DNA of 64,000 bases from Monoglobus sp964442605 (GTDB taxonomy: Bacteria; Bacillota; Clostridia; Monoglobales; Monoglobaceae). Where the stretch lies: assembly GCA_964442605.1 (NCBI GenBank), contig CAYTZR010000004.1, positions 1 through 64,000 of the forward strand, given 5' to 3'. The position numbers and the translations under genes are program-made. The notes beneath the pieces are model-generated. The model was not told the DNA's origin. It was given only the letters and a program-made list of their open reading frames with translations, and searched no databases. Shown here in pieces: positions 15,359 through 24,563 of the stretch; the stretch's first letter is position 1; the number at the start of each line of letters is the position of its first letter.

Positions 15359-15934
15359 ATGACAAACGAACAAATCACAGATATGCTGAAAGAGGCGGAG
15401 GTTCTGCTGGAGGGGCATTTTCTTTTGACATCCGGCAGACACAGCGACAAATATATGCAGTGCGCTAAAATATTCCAGTACGCAAAGTACAGCGAGCCTC
15501 TTTGCGGCGAGCTTGCAAAGCAATACGCGGACGACAATGTCGAGTTGGTTATCGGTCCCGCGATCGGCGCTATACAGATGGCATACGAGGTTGGAAAACA
15601 GCTTGGTGTAAAAAACATATTCGCTGAGCGTGAGGACGGAAAAATGACTTTAAGACGCGGTTTTACCATTGAAAAGGGACAGCGCGTGCTTATTGTTGAG
15701 GATGTTGTTACAACCGGCGGAAGCGTTCGCGAGGTCATGGATTTGGTCAAAGAAGCGGGCGGTGAAATCGTAGGTATCGGCTCGATTGTTGACAGAACCG
15801 GCGGAAAAATCGATTTCGGAGTACCCTATAAGAGCGCATTCTCGATGGATATTACCTCCTATGAGGCTGATGAGTGCCCTATCTGCGGTACGGGAGCTCC
15901 TCTTGTAAAGCCCGGCAGCAGAAAAGTAAAGTAA
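15359..15934 (+). CDS. pyrE: Orotate phosphoribosyltransferase
   Basis: This 191-residue PRTase adds ribose phosphate from PRPP to orotate, giving OMP. The PRPP loop VLIVEDVVTTGGS is near residues 111-123, and the substrate region LVIGPAIGAIQMAYE is typical of the Clostridia/archaeal type. The start at 15359 follows GGAGG; the longer frame would run back through the promoter. The C terminus carries a CPICG pair of cysteines, seen in a subgroup of these enzymes. It ends two bases before radC. Confidence 0.94.
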   Translation: MTNEQITDMLKEAEVLLEGHFLLTSGRHSDKYMQCAKIFQYAKYSEPLCGELAKQYADDNVELVIGPAIGAIQMAYEVGKQLGVKNIFAEREDGKMTLRRGFTIEKGQRVLIVEDVVTTGGSVREVMDLVKEAGGEIVGIGSIVDRTGGKIDFGVPYKSAFSMDITSYEADECPICGTGAPLVKPGSRKVK

Positions 15935-15936
15935 AA

Positions 15937-16632
15937 ATGGCAAAATCCGATAATCCCCATGAGGGACACAGAAAAAGGATGTACGAAAAACTGGAAACCG
16001 CGAAGCTGAGCGATCTGCCGGAGCATGAACAACTTGAAATAATATTGTTTTCGGTTATTCCAAGGGGAAACACCAATGAAATCGCTCATCGCCTTTTAAA
16101 AAGGTTCGGTTCGGTTTACGCGGTACTTTTGGCAGACACTCGTTCCTTGGCCGAGGTTGACGGTGTAGGTATGAAAACAGCCGAATTTTTGCACAATCTG
16201 CCATCGGTTTTGGGTGTTGTTATGCAATCTAAGTTTGCGTATGAAAACGGGAACAGGTTTATTTTCACCGAAACAAGCAAGGTTAGAAAATTTTTGTTCG
16301 GCATGTATGCTGATACCGTTACGGAACGTATTATGGTTGTTTATCTTAACAAAGCGTTTCGTATGATAAAATACGAAAATATCAATGACGGCTCGCCCGA
16401 TGTTGTATTTGTTGATATAAGGAAAATCGTGCGGAACGCGGTTTTATCGGACGCGAGCTATGTGATTTTGAGCCATAATCATCCAAGCGGCTTTACGTCT
16501 CCCAGCGAACAGGACAGACAAACCACCAGAGATCTTAGAAACGCGCTTAAAACAATAGGCGTTGGACTTTTGGATCACATTATAATAGGCGGAGACAATT
16601 ACTATAGCTTCCGCGAACATTTGGAATTTTAA
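15937..16632 (+). CDS. radC: RadC-family JAB-domain protein
   Basis: This 231-residue protein has a helix-hairpin-helix-like N terminus (AEVDGVGMKTAEFL) and a C-terminal JAB/MPN metalloprotease-like domain. The metal motif is SHNHPSG followed by an aspartate ten residues later. The family was named for DNA repair, but its biochemical role is unproven. The ATG at 15937 is two bases after the pyrE stop, and the frame upstream lies inside pyrE. Confidence 0.88.
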   Translation: MAKSDNPHEGHRKRMYEKLETAKLSDLPEHEQLEIILFSVIPRGNTNEIAHRLLKRFGSVYAVLLADTRSLAEVDGVGMKTAEFLHNLPSVLGVVMQSKFAYENGNRFIFTETSKVRKFLFGMYADTVTERIMVVYLNKAFRMIKYENINDGSPDVVFVDIRKIVRNAVLSDASYVILSHNHPSGFTSPSEQDRQTTRDLRNALKTIGVGLLDHIIIGGDNYYSFREHLEF

Positions 16633-16660
16633 AAAGGTGCGGAAATCCGCACCTTTTTTT
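16631..16660. terminator. Bidirectional terminator
   Basis: AAAAAGGTGCGGA pairs with TCCGCACCTTTTT around an AA loop, with an A run before and a T run after. It serves the convergent radC and YeiH-type genes. Confidence 0.9.
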
Positions 16661-17696
16661 AAAGTATCCCCAAAACATGCTGCATAATTAAGCTGGCGGC
16701 TATGATTGAAATCCAGCAGCAAAGACCCAAAAATATCGGTTTGCCGCCTGATTTTACCAGCTTTACAATATCGGTATTCAATCCGATTGCGGACATTGCC
16801 ATTACTATAAAGAACTTGCTTAGGTTTTTCAAAAATCCAAATACCGCCTGTCCGCCGTCATGTATCTGTCCCGCCGGAAACAGAGCCAGAAAAACAGTTG
16901 TTATAACAGAGGCGAGTACAAAGTACAGAATAAAGAACGGAAAAATCTTCTTGATGCTGACCTTTGTTTCGCTGCTTGATTTTTCCTTTTTGGTTCTCAC
17001 AAGAGCAAGAACCAGTGTAATAGGAATAATGGCGAGCGTCCTTGTAAGCTTAACAACGGTCGCCGTATCAAGAGTGCTGCTGCCGTGTATTCCGTCCCAC
17101 GCGGTTGCCGCCGCGGTAACAGATGATGTATCGTTTATCGCCGTACCCGCGAACAGTCCAAAGCCCTCGTTTGACAGCCCCAATACCGAACCGAGAGTAG
17201 GGAATATCAGCGCGGCTATAATATTAAACAGAAAGATGACCGAAATTGACTGCGCGATTTCCTCATCATTCGCGCCGATTACAGGCGCTGTTGCCGCGAC
17301 TGCTGATCCGCCGCAGATGGACGAGCCGACGCCGATGAGCGTTGCGATTTTCGGTTGAATTTTTACCGCCTTGCAGAGCAAAAATGAAACTATCAGCGAT
17401 ATTGCGATTGTGGAAACAATAATCGGCAGAGACTGCGCTCCCGTTTTGGCGATACTGCTTAGGTTCATTCCAAAGCCCAGCAGGATGACCGCGTACTGGA
17501 GTATCTTTTTTGATGTATAGGTGATACCCGACTGAGTTTTCGTTTTATTTTTATAAAACAGTGTTATTACCATGCCTACCAATATTCCGAAAACCGGTCC
17601 TCCGATTATCGGCAGCCACAGACCGAGTATATATGACGGAACCGCGATAACAAGGCACAAAAGTATCCCCGGTAAATTTTCTTTTATTTTAATCAT
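16659..17696 (-). CDS. YeiH/UPF0324 family putative anion exporter
   Basis: This 345-residue membrane protein has about ten hydrophobic segments and belongs to the YeiH (UPF0324) family, often annotated as a putative sulfate exporter. Conserved stretches include the glycine-rich GVGSSICGGSAVAA (near residues 121-134) and GTAINDTSSVTAAA. The substrate is not established by experiment for most members. It is followed closely upstream by a MATE transporter gene 16 bp away, with which it may be cotranscribed. Confidence 0.85.
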   Translation of the reverse strand: MIKIKENLPGILLCLVIAVPSYILGLWLPIIGGPVFGILVGMVITLFYKNKTKTQSGITYTSKKILQYAVILLGFGMNLSSIAKTGAQSLPIIVSTIAISLIVSFLLCKAVKIQPKIATLIGVGSSICGGSAVAATAPVIGANDEEIAQSISVIFLFNIIAALIFPTLGSVLGLSNEGFGLFAGTAINDTSSVTAAATAWDGIHGSSTLDTATVVKLTRTLAIIPITLVLALVRTKKEKSSSETKVSIKKIFPFFILYFVLASVITTVFLALFPAGQIHDGGQAVFGFLKNLSKFFIVMAMSAIGLNTDIVKLVKSGGKPIFLGLCCWISIIAASLIMQHVLGIL

Positions 17697-17711
17697 TATT
17701 CATACCCCTAT

Positions 17712-19139
17712 TCATATATTTGACGCTAATTCGTCATATTTTTTAAACTGCTTCTTCTTTTCAAATTCTTTAGAAAGCTTTCTCATCTTTATGAAATACG
17801 AAACCATAAACAGTACGCACGCGGACAGCCATGCAATCGGACCTGCCGCGCAAACGCCGAGGTATCCGTAAAATTCGCCGTACATCCCCGTAAGCAGCTT
17901 TGCCAACAGCATTGACAAAATTATTCTCGCTATAAGCTCTACCGCGCTTCCGCTTAACACTATGCCCGAATTACCCATGCCCTGAAGGCTGTTTCTGAAA
18001 ACAAACAGCAACGCCAGCGGGAAATAGAATATTCCGGACACAAAGAAGTAGGTTCTTGTATACCCTATAACGCTGTCGCGCAGCGCGGCATCGGTTGATG
18101 AATCCAAAAATACACCCGCAATCTGCTTTGAGAATACAATCACGAGAAGTACCACAACCAGCGCGAAGCCCAAAACTACAAAGGAGCAATTCCTTACTCC
18201 GCTGCGTATACGTCCTTCCTCCATAGCTCCGTAATTTTGACCGACAAATGTCGCCATCGTCACACCGAACGAAATCAAAGGCTGAGATATCAGCTGCTCG
18301 ATTTTGTTCGCGGCGGTATATCCCGCAATCACGGTGGAACCAAAGGAATTAAGCACTGCCTGAACAACCATAACGCCGATCGCGGTAACGGACATTTGAA
18401 ACGCCATGGGAACAGCCAGAGTCAAATGTCTTATCGCAAACTTGGTATTCCACTTAAAATCTTTTTTAGAGAGGCGCAATATCGGAAACTTTTTTGAAAC
18501 ATAAATCAGGCACAAAAATCCCGACAACGCCTGAGCTATGATTGTTGCAAAGCCCGCTCCGGCAACACCCATTTTAAAGTTTATAATAAATACCAAATCA
18601 AGGATAATATTTATAACAGATGAAATCAAAAGGAAGTAAAGCGGCGTTCTGCTGTCGCCCAGAGCGCGTATAACCGCGGATATGTAATTATAGAATACCT
18701 GAAAGGTTATGCCCGCGTATATTACCGTTATGTAATTATAAGCGTCATCTATAATATTATCGGGCGTGTTCATAAATTCCAGAAACGTCCGTGCGGACAT
18801 TGTGCTGATTACCGTCAGCACAACTGATGCCGCTATAGACATGTATATTCCCATACCGACGCTTCTGCGTACACCGTCAAAATCACCGGCTCCAAATCTC
18901 TGCGCGACTATGATACCCAGTCCGTTTGTAAAGCCCAGCGCAAAGCCTACTATCAAAAACATAATAGCGCCTGCCGCGCCAACCGCAGCCAGAGCCTCAA
19001 CGCTTATGGTTCTGCCCACAATAATCGTATCAACCATGTTGTACAAAACCTGAAAAATATTTCCGATAAGCAGCGGTATCGCGAACCTGATAATATGTTT
19101 GATAGGACTGCCTACGGTCATATCATTGGTTTTTGCCAT
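17712..19139 (-). CDS. MATE family efflux transporter
   Basis: This is a 475-residue, roughly 12-segment transporter of the MATE (MatE domain twice) family, which exports cationic drugs or metabolites using Na+ or H+. Diagnostic motifs include PLLIGNIFQVLYNMVDTIIVG at the start and the second-half PLISFGVTMATFVGQNYGA. The ATG at 19139 was chosen because GAGGGGGG lies nine bases before it; upstream ATG and TTG codons overlap that site. The substrate cannot be predicted. Confidence 0.92.
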   Translation of the reverse strand: MAKTNDMTVGSPIKHIIRFAIPLLIGNIFQVLYNMVDTIIVGRTISVEALAAVGAAGAIMFLIVGFALGFTNGLGIIVAQRFGAGDFDGVRRSVGMGIYMSIAASVVLTVISTMSARTFLEFMNTPDNIIDDAYNYITVIYAGITFQVFYNYISAVIRALGDSRTPLYFLLISSVINIILDLVFIINFKMGVAGAGFATIIAQALSGFLCLIYVSKKFPILRLSKKDFKWNTKFAIRHLTLAVPMAFQMSVTAIGVMVVQAVLNSFGSTVIAGYTAANKIEQLISQPLISFGVTMATFVGQNYGAMEEGRIRSGVRNCSFVVLGFALVVVLLVIVFSKQIAGVFLDSSTDAALRDSVIGYTRTYFFVSGIFYFPLALLFVFRNSLQGMGNSGIVLSGSAVELIARIILSMLLAKLLTGMYGEFYGYLGVCAAGPIAWLSACVLFMVSYFIKMRKLSKEFEKKKQFKKYDELASNI

Positions 19140-19178
19140 TATTTTCATCCCCCCCTCAAACAATTAATCAGGCTAAAC

Positions 19179-19203
19179 AACAGCCGCCATTTCAGCGGCC
19201 GTT
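19179..19203 (-). terminator. Hairpin after the FHA gene, possible terminator
   Basis: On the minus strand AACGGCCGC and GCGGCTGTT pair with one mismatch, followed by only TTT. It lies nine bases after the FHA-protein stop. Confidence 0.5.
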
Positions 19204-19212
19204 ATTTTTAAA

Positions 19213-19881
19213 CTAATATAAGCTAATCCGTACTTGCCGATCGCCCAACGTAAGAATGTCATTGTTCTTAAGCTCAACCAAATGCAGCAGCGGTTTGCCG
19301 TTTAGCATTGTTCCGTTTGTGGAATTGTTGTCCTGAGCCATAAGCTTGCTGCCGTCTTTCATCAATACACAATGTATAGATGAAACCATTGGGCTTCCTA
19401 TAACCACGTCACATTTGGGATTTCTGCCAATCAGTATCTCATCGGTGACTGATAATTCATGCGTTTCGTCGGTATCTATAACGGTAATCGCAACGTATAT
19501 ACCGTCCTCATCGGAGGATTTAGACTCCTCTTCCTCCGCCTTGGTATCCGGTTCGTTATCCGGTTCGTTATCCGGTTCGGTATCCGATTCGCCATCCGGT
19601 TCAGTATCCGATTCGGCATTTTCTTCTTTCTCGTGATTATCGCTCAAATCTTCCTCCGCCAAATCATCATCCGCCGCATCGCCGTTATATATATTTGAAT
19701 TTTCCTCATCCAAATCATAATCCGTATTGCCGTATTCTTCTTTGGACTTTCTTTTGGATGTTTTGGGCGTTTTGGGCGTTTTGGGCGTTTTGGGTGTATA
19801 GAAGAGACCGATACAAATAAGCAGCATGGCTATTACAAACAATATCCCGGCAGCCGCAAGTATTTCATATAAGATATTCAA
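19213..19881 (-). CDS. Membrane-anchored FHA-domain protein
   Basis: This encodes 222 residues. There is one N-terminal transmembrane helix (residues 5-28) and then a TPK repeat (four copies near residue 29). A very acidic linker (about residues 48-125) contains repeated DTEP/DNEP units. A C-terminal FHA domain (about 135-220) follows with the phosphothreonine-binding motifs LIGRNPKCDVVI, SSIHC and DNNSTNGTMLNG. FHA domains bind phosphothreonine peptides, and here the domain would face the cytoplasm. It is 14 bp downstream of a PP2C phosphatase gene, so the two likely share a Ser/Thr phosphorylation circuit. No kinase gene is adjacent. Confidence 0.88.
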   Translation of the reverse strand: MNILYEILAAAGILFVIAMLLICIGLFYTPKTPKTPKTPKTSKRKSKEEYGNTDYDLDEENSNIYNGDAADDDLAEEDLSDNHEKEENAESDTEPDGESDTEPDNEPDNEPDTKAEEEESKSSDEDGIYVAITVIDTDETHELSVTDEILIGRNPKCDVVIGSPMVSSIHCVLMKDGSKLMAQDNNSTNGTMLNGKPLLHLVELKNNDILTLGDRQVRISLY

Positions 19882-19895
19882 ATTGTTACCCCCTT

Positions 19896-20609
19896 TTAAA
19901 ATATTAATGTAATAGCGCTGTAATTATCACCAGGCGAATTACTTCTTACAATTTTAAGCATTTTTCTGAGCCACTCCGAGGAGGATTTTGAACGCTTAAG
20001 CGTCCTCTCCACCTGTCTTTCGGTAACATTTTCCCAAAATCCGTCTGTACACAGCAGAACCGCATCACCCTTGCGTACCGCGATAGGCGTAATAATTTCC
20101 GCCTCGCACATCGGGTCGGCTCCTAAGTAAGCCGTAAGCTTGCGCCTGTCAGGACTTTTCCGTATCCCGGGAAACCTGAACTTTCCCTCCGAATGTGCCT
20201 TATACGCCAAAGAATGGTCGGGTGTGATATACTGAAGATAATTTTCACTGAGATAATACATACGGCAATTGCCGAGATGACCGCAGATGACACAGCTTCC
20301 GTCTGTGAGCAGAACTGCGGCGGACGCCTTATATTCACATAAGGGTTCCGCCCCGCTATGAGTTTTATCCCACAGCTTTTCGTCCGCGTTTTTAAAATAT
20401 TCCACAATAGTTTCGCGAGTCACATCCGATGTGTTCTTGAAATCCGCCAGAACCGAGTCTATAACCGTCTCGGAGGCATCCGCGGCTTCAAATGAGCTCG
20501 GCGATCCGTCGCAAACCGCAAAGCATCCGCAGCCGCCATCCTCAAGCATTCCTATATAATCACGGTTTACATCAAGCTCTCCCGCGCTGTGTGCCGATGA
20601 AATATCCAC
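19896..20609 (-). CDS. PP2C-type Ser/Thr protein phosphatase
   Basis: This 237-residue PPM phosphatase has the metal-binding motifs FAVCDG, GHLGNCRMY, TPDHSL, LLCTDGFWENV and GDNYSAI. They are ordered as in PrpC/Stp-like enzymes, although the usual first motif is reduced. It is cytoplasmic and would remove phosphates from Ser/Thr residues. The start is a GTG at 20609 with CGGAGAATTTT upstream. It is paired with the FHA gene. The upstream leader resembles that of murF. Confidence 0.87.
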   Translation of the reverse strand: MDISSAHSAGELDVNRDYIGMLEDGGCGCFAVCDGSPSSFEAADASETVIDSVLADFKNTSDVTRETIVEYFKNADEKLWDKTHSGAEPLCEYKASAAVLLTDGSCVICGHLGNCRMYYLSENYLQYITPDHSLAYKAHSEGKFRFPGIRKSPDRRKLTAYLGADPMCEAEIITPIAVRKGDAVLLCTDGFWENVTERQVERTLKRSKSSSEWLRKMLKIVRSNSPGDNYSAITLIF

Positions 20610-20614
20610 AAAAT

Positions 20615-20680
20615 TCTCCGTTCCGCCGCTCCGCTCGGCAAAATTATTTTATCAATAACATAATACACGAAGGAATGATA
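20615..20680 (-). repeat. Leader sequence shared with murF, copy A
   Basis: TCTCC(G)TTCCGCCGCTCCG (20615-20633) matches 44106-44124 except at one base, and AAGGAATGATA recurs at a similar distance (20670-20680 and 44167-44177). In both cases the element sits directly before a minus-strand start codon and supplies its GGAGA ribosome site. Confidence 0.55.
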
Positions 20681-20706
20681 TTAATTATACTTTTTAATTA
20701 TACTTT
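20681..20706. repeat. Tandem duplication of a 13-bp unit
   Basis: TTAATTATACTTT occurs twice in direct tandem (20681-20693, 20694-20706), 27 bp after the thrS stop codon. Confidence 0.7.
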
Positions 20707-20732
20707 ATATTTATGCCTATGTCAAGAGTGCG

Positions 20733-22496
20733 CTACACTCTGTCTCTTGTTTCGGCTGTAATCTTTTCTATAAAGGCTTCCAAAGTCATTGTTTCGGTCT
20801 GCGCTGTGTCGCGGCTGCGAACCGATACTGTTCCTTCGTCCGCCTCTCTTTGTCCCACAACTATCATGTACGGCACACGCTGAACCATCTGGGCTTCTCT
20901 TATCTTATAACCGATTTTCTCGTTTCTGTCATCAAGCTCACATCTGATTTTAGCATCGCGCAGCGCCTCGTATACCTTATTTCCGTATTCCTTGAACTTC
21001 TCGGACACGAGAAGCACCTTTGCCTGTGTCGGCGCCAGCCATACGGGGAACTTTCCCGCGAAATGCTCTGTCAGAATACCGATAAATCTCTCGATAGAGC
21101 CAAAGCATACGCGATGTATCATAATAGGTCTTTGCTTTTCTCCGTTTTCGTCAATATATTCAAGCTCAAAGTTAATCGGCATCTGGAAATCAAGCTGAAT
21201 TGTTCCGCATTGCCATGTTCTGCCGAGAGAGTCCTCAAGATGGAAGTCTATTTTCGGACCGTAAAAGGCTCCGTCGCCCTCATTTATTGTATACGGAAGT
21301 CCGAGCTTCTCCAAGGCTCCCTTTAAGCCGTTTGTTGCCGCCTCCCAATCCTCATCGCTGCCCATACTGTCCTCGGGACGGGTTGAAAGCTCGATAAAAT
21401 ACTTAAATCCGAATTTGGTATACACCATATTTATCAGGTGAACAACGTTGATTATCTCATCGGTAATCTGCTCCTTGCGCATGAATATATGCGCATCGTC
21501 CTGAGTGAAGCATCTTACGCGGAACAAGCCGTGCAGTGCGCCCTTTAACTCGTGACGGTGAACAAGACCCAGCTCGCCTATACGCATGGGCAGCTCGCGA
21601 TAGCTGTGCGGTTTTGAAGCATACACCATTACGCCGCCCGGGCAGTTCATGGGCTTTACACAGTAGGTATCATCATCAATAATTGTGGAATACATATTGT
21701 CCTTATAGTGATCCCAATGTCCGCTCGTTTCCCAAAGGTGCCTGTTCATAATCATAGGAGTTGAAACCTCAACATAATCCTGCATTGTGTGTATATCACG
21801 CCAATAATCTATCAACGCGTTTTTAAGCGCCATGCCCTTTGGCAAAAAGAAAGGAAATCCCGGCGCTTCCTCATTCATCATAAACAGACCCATTTCCTTG
21901 CCGATTTTACGGTGGTCACGTTTTTCCGCCTCCTCCAAAAGAACAAGGTAATCCTCAAGCTCCTTTTTGCTCGCAAAAGCGGTACCGTTTATGCGTGTTA
22001 GCATTGTATTGTTCTTGTCGTTCTTCCAATACGCGCCTGACTGACCCATAATCTTAAACGCCTTTAACGCCTTTGTATAGCACAAGTGAGGACCCACGCA
22101 CATATCCACGTACTCGCCCTGAGTGTAAAAGCTGATAACCGCGTCATCATCCAAATCACCGATATGCTCCACCTTGTACTTTTCGCCTCGGCTTTCCATA
22201 AGCGCGATAGCCTCCTCACGCGGCAGTATCGATGGTTTTATCGGCAGATTTTCCTTGACGATTTTTCTCATTTCGTCTTCTATTTTCCGCAAATCCTCAT
22301 CGCTCAGCTTTGTATCACCCAAGTCGATGTCATAGTAAAAGCCCTTATCGGTTGCGGGACCGTAACCAAAGTCGGCATGAGGAAACAGCCTCTTGACTGC
22401 TTGCGCCAAAATATGCGCCGCTGTGTGGCGAATAACGTGTAATTCTTCCTCGGGTGGACATTCCCCGACAGTTCCGTTGTTATAAATTACCTTCAT
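20733..22496 (-). CDS. thrS: Threonyl-tRNA synthetase lacking the TGS domain
   Basis: This is a 587-residue class II synthetase that charges tRNA-Thr. The editing domain (HTAAHILAQAVKRLFP, and CVGPH), the catalytic zinc ligands (the Cys in MNCPGG, the His in TQDDAH, and the His in IMIHR), motif 3 GSIERFIGIL and the C-terminal anticodon domain (WLAPTQAKVL) are present. The usual N-terminal TGS domain of about 60 residues is missing: only some 25 residues precede the editing domain. The ATG at 22496 is the last in-frame start before the editing domain and follows AGGAG; upstream frame lies in the T-box terminator. Regulation is by the T-box leader. Confidence 0.95.
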   Translation of the reverse strand: MKVIYNNGTVGECPPEEELHVIRHTAAHILAQAVKRLFPHADFGYGPATDKGFYYDIDLGDTKLSDEDLRKIEDEMRKIVKENLPIKPSILPREEAIALMESRGEKYKVEHIGDLDDDAVISFYTQGEYVDMCVGPHLCYTKALKAFKIMGQSGAYWKNDKNNTMLTRINGTAFASKKELEDYLVLLEEAEKRDHRKIGKEMGLFMMNEEAPGFPFFLPKGMALKNALIDYWRDIHTMQDYVEVSTPMIMNRHLWETSGHWDHYKDNMYSTIIDDDTYCVKPMNCPGGVMVYASKPHSYRELPMRIGELGLVHRHELKGALHGLFRVRCFTQDDAHIFMRKEQITDEIINVVHLINMVYTKFGFKYFIELSTRPEDSMGSDEDWEAATNGLKGALEKLGLPYTINEGDGAFYGPKIDFHLEDSLGRTWQCGTIQLDFQMPINFELEYIDENGEKQRPIMIHRVCFGSIERFIGILTEHFAGKFPVWLAPTQAKVLLVSEKFKEYGNKVYEALRDAKIRCELDDRNEKIGYKIREAQMVQRVPYMIVVGQREADEGTVSVRSRDTAQTETMTLEAFIEKITAETRDRV

Positions 22497-22534
22497 GATA
22501 AATCTCCTTTTGTTTTTCAATTTGTATTTTAAAT

Positions 22535-22790
22535 AAAAAACACCCTTAACAGTATAGCATACCATACCGTCAAGGGTGCGTAAATGCACGGTTCCACCTT
22601 GATTTTTAACTCAATTTCCGACAAACTTATCCTTTAACGCAGGACTGCGATAGCGCTTACTGCTACTTCGGCGCTACAGCTCCGGAATGGTCTTCGCTGC
22701 CGTTCCCATAAGAAACTCCCAGCATACGTTTCTCTCTCTTGATGTTACGCGGCGGCTACTCTTTCCCTCATCGCTTTTATTATTCAATTT
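22535..22790 (-). promoter_or_regulatory. T-box riboswitch leader of thrS
   Basis: On the minus strand the leader opens with a T-box stem I (AGCGATGAGGGAAAGAGTA). It carries an AGAGAGAGAAAC segment and a candidate Thr specifier ACC (22691-22689 in GAAGACCATT). It then shows the conserved T-box bulge AAGGTGGAACCG (22589-22600). It ends in a terminator whose CACCCTT (22572-22578) pairs with AAGGGTG (22541-22547), with an inner seven-pair stem, followed by six T residues. Uncharged tRNA-Thr should stabilise the antiterminator and allow thrS expression. The specifier position is inferred. Confidence 0.92.
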
Positions 22791-22796
22791 TAGGCT

Positions 22797-22825
22797 ATTA
22801 TATCACTACATTCCGCTTTTGTCAA
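22797..22825 (-). promoter_or_regulatory. Consensus promoter for thrS
   Basis: On the minus strand TTGACA (22820-22825), a 17-bp spacer and TATAAT (22797-22802) form a perfect promoter immediately before the T-box. It begins 27 bp after the ptsI stop. Confidence 0.9.
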
Positions 22826-22851
22826 GAAAATTATTTTTTATATTTCCCCAA

Positions 22852-24555
22852 TTATTTTTTATATTTTTCCAAAACCGCTCTGACCTCCGCTTCCATCGCG
22901 CACGACATTGCTTCGGACGCAACCTCGTCTGCCTCGGATTTTGACCACTTTGAAATTGTACACCTCGCGGCGAGAACAGATGAGGGGCTGACGCTGTATT
23001 CGTCAAGTCCAAAGGATATAAGCAGCGGCGCAAGCAACGGGTCGGATGCCGCTTCGCCGCACATACCTACGGTTATGCCCTCCTGCCTTCCACATTCGAT
23101 TATACGCTTTATGTTCCGCAGTACCGCCGGATTATAAGCCGAATACAAATATGCTACACTCGCGTTTCCTCTGTCAACCGCCATTGTATAACCGGTCAGA
23201 TCGTTGGTGCCGATACTGAAGAAGTCCGCCTCCTTTGCCAGCAAATCCGCTATAGCGGCGGCGGCGGGCGTTTCCATCATAACCCCGATTTGAATATTCT
23301 TGTCGTATTCTATGCCTCTGTCATCAAGCTCACGCATAAGCCCGCCAACCATCGCCTTTACGGCTCTTACCTCGTCAACACATGTAACCAAAGGAAGCAT
23401 AATCTTTACGTTTCCGAAAGCGCTCGCTCTTAAAAGGGCGCGAAGCTGTTCCTTGTACAACTCCTCGTTACTGATACAGTATCTGACGGCGCGAAAGCCG
23501 AGGAACGGGTTTTCTTCATTTTTAAGCCCCAGATACGGTATATTCTTATCTCCGCCGACATCAAGGGTTCTGATAATAACCGGCTTACCTTTCATAGTCG
23601 CTGCTGCTTTTTTATACGCTTCAAACTGCTGCTCCTCCGTAGGTCTTTCCGCCGTATCCATATACAAAAACTCGGTTCTGAACAAACCTATTCCCTCGCC
23701 ATCGTTCTCGATTACCATCGAACAATCATCCGGCTTTCCTATGTTACACACAAGCTCAACCTGTGTTCCGTCGGCGGTTTTTGTCGGCTGCCCCGCGAAC
23801 TTGCGCAATTCATTTTTTGTATGAATGTACTCCTGCTTTTTCTTTAGATATTTATCCGTCGTTTTGTCATCGGGATTTATTATGACCTCACCGCTTAAGC
23901 CGTCTACTATAACATGCTGACCGTTTTCGATATTCGCGATTATGCCGCTTATGCTTAAAACAGCGGGTATTTCAAGTGAACGCGCTAAAATCGCCGAATG
24001 AGATGTACGTCCGCCGACTTCCGTGACAATGCCCAAAACATTGTCCTTGTTAATTCCCGCTGTCATCGACGGGGTTAAGTCATGAGCAATGATAATGCTC
24101 TCGCAGGGCAGGCGGCTTATATCGACTTCCTCTATGTCAAGCAAAATTTTTATAAGTCCGGTCTTTATATCCCTGAGGTCGGCGGCACGCTCCATAGTAA
24201 GCTCATCTCCCGTTCCCTCAAACATCATCGCGAACATATCCAAAACCTGCTCCGACGCGTACTCCGAAGAATAACCCTCTGAGATCTTTCCACGTATTTC
24301 ATCGGTTATTGAAGGATCGCTTATCATAAGCACATGACCCTCTAATATTTCCGCCTCCTTATCGCCCGCGTTTTGACGCATATTCTCCGCCAAAGCTGTT
24401 GTTTTTTTCACAAAGGTCTCAACCGCGGAATTAAATCTGGCAAGCTCATCATCCGCGGACACGGCGGAATTTTGCTCATATGATAACTTCTGCTCCTTTA
24501 TCAGCACAGCTTTTCCTATGCCGATACCGTCGGAGCCGGCAATTCCCTTAAACAT
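22852..24555 (-). CDS. ptsI: PTS Enzyme I (phosphoenolpyruvate-protein phosphotransferase)
   Basis: This 567-residue enzyme takes phosphate from PEP and passes it to HPr. The active-site histidine is in GGRTSHSAILARSLEIPAV (near residue 187). The PEP-binding domain shows GIGLFRTEFLYM, RTLDVGGDKNIPYL, FFSIGTNDLTGYTMAVDR and the catalytic cysteine in GMCGEAASDP. Length is normal. It lies 8 bp downstream of ptsH, at the end of the fructose operon. Confidence 0.96.
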   Translation of the reverse strand: MFKGIAGSDGIGIGKAVLIKEQKLSYEQNSAVSADDELARFNSAVETFVKKTTALAENMRQNAGDKEAEILEGHVLMISDPSITDEIRGKISEGYSSEYASEQVLDMFAMMFEGTGDELTMERAADLRDIKTGLIKILLDIEEVDISRLPCESIIIAHDLTPSMTAGINKDNVLGIVTEVGGRTSHSAILARSLEIPAVLSISGIIANIENGQHVIVDGLSGEVIINPDDKTTDKYLKKKQEYIHTKNELRKFAGQPTKTADGTQVELVCNIGKPDDCSMVIENDGEGIGLFRTEFLYMDTAERPTEEQQFEAYKKAAATMKGKPVIIRTLDVGGDKNIPYLGLKNEENPFLGFRAVRYCISNEELYKEQLRALLRASAFGNVKIMLPLVTCVDEVRAVKAMVGGLMRELDDRGIEYDKNIQIGVMMETPAAAAIADLLAKEADFFSIGTNDLTGYTMAVDRGNASVAYLYSAYNPAVLRNIKRIIECGRQEGITVGMCGEAASDPLLAPLLISFGLDEYSVSPSSVLAARCTISKWSKSEADEVASEAMSCAMEAEVRAVLEKYKK

Positions 24556-24563
24556 TTTATCAC

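Noticed and set aside
23300..23824. Plus-strand open frame of 174 codons inside ptsI
   Set aside because: It is the antisense shadow of the clear ptsI coding frame, with no ribosome site.
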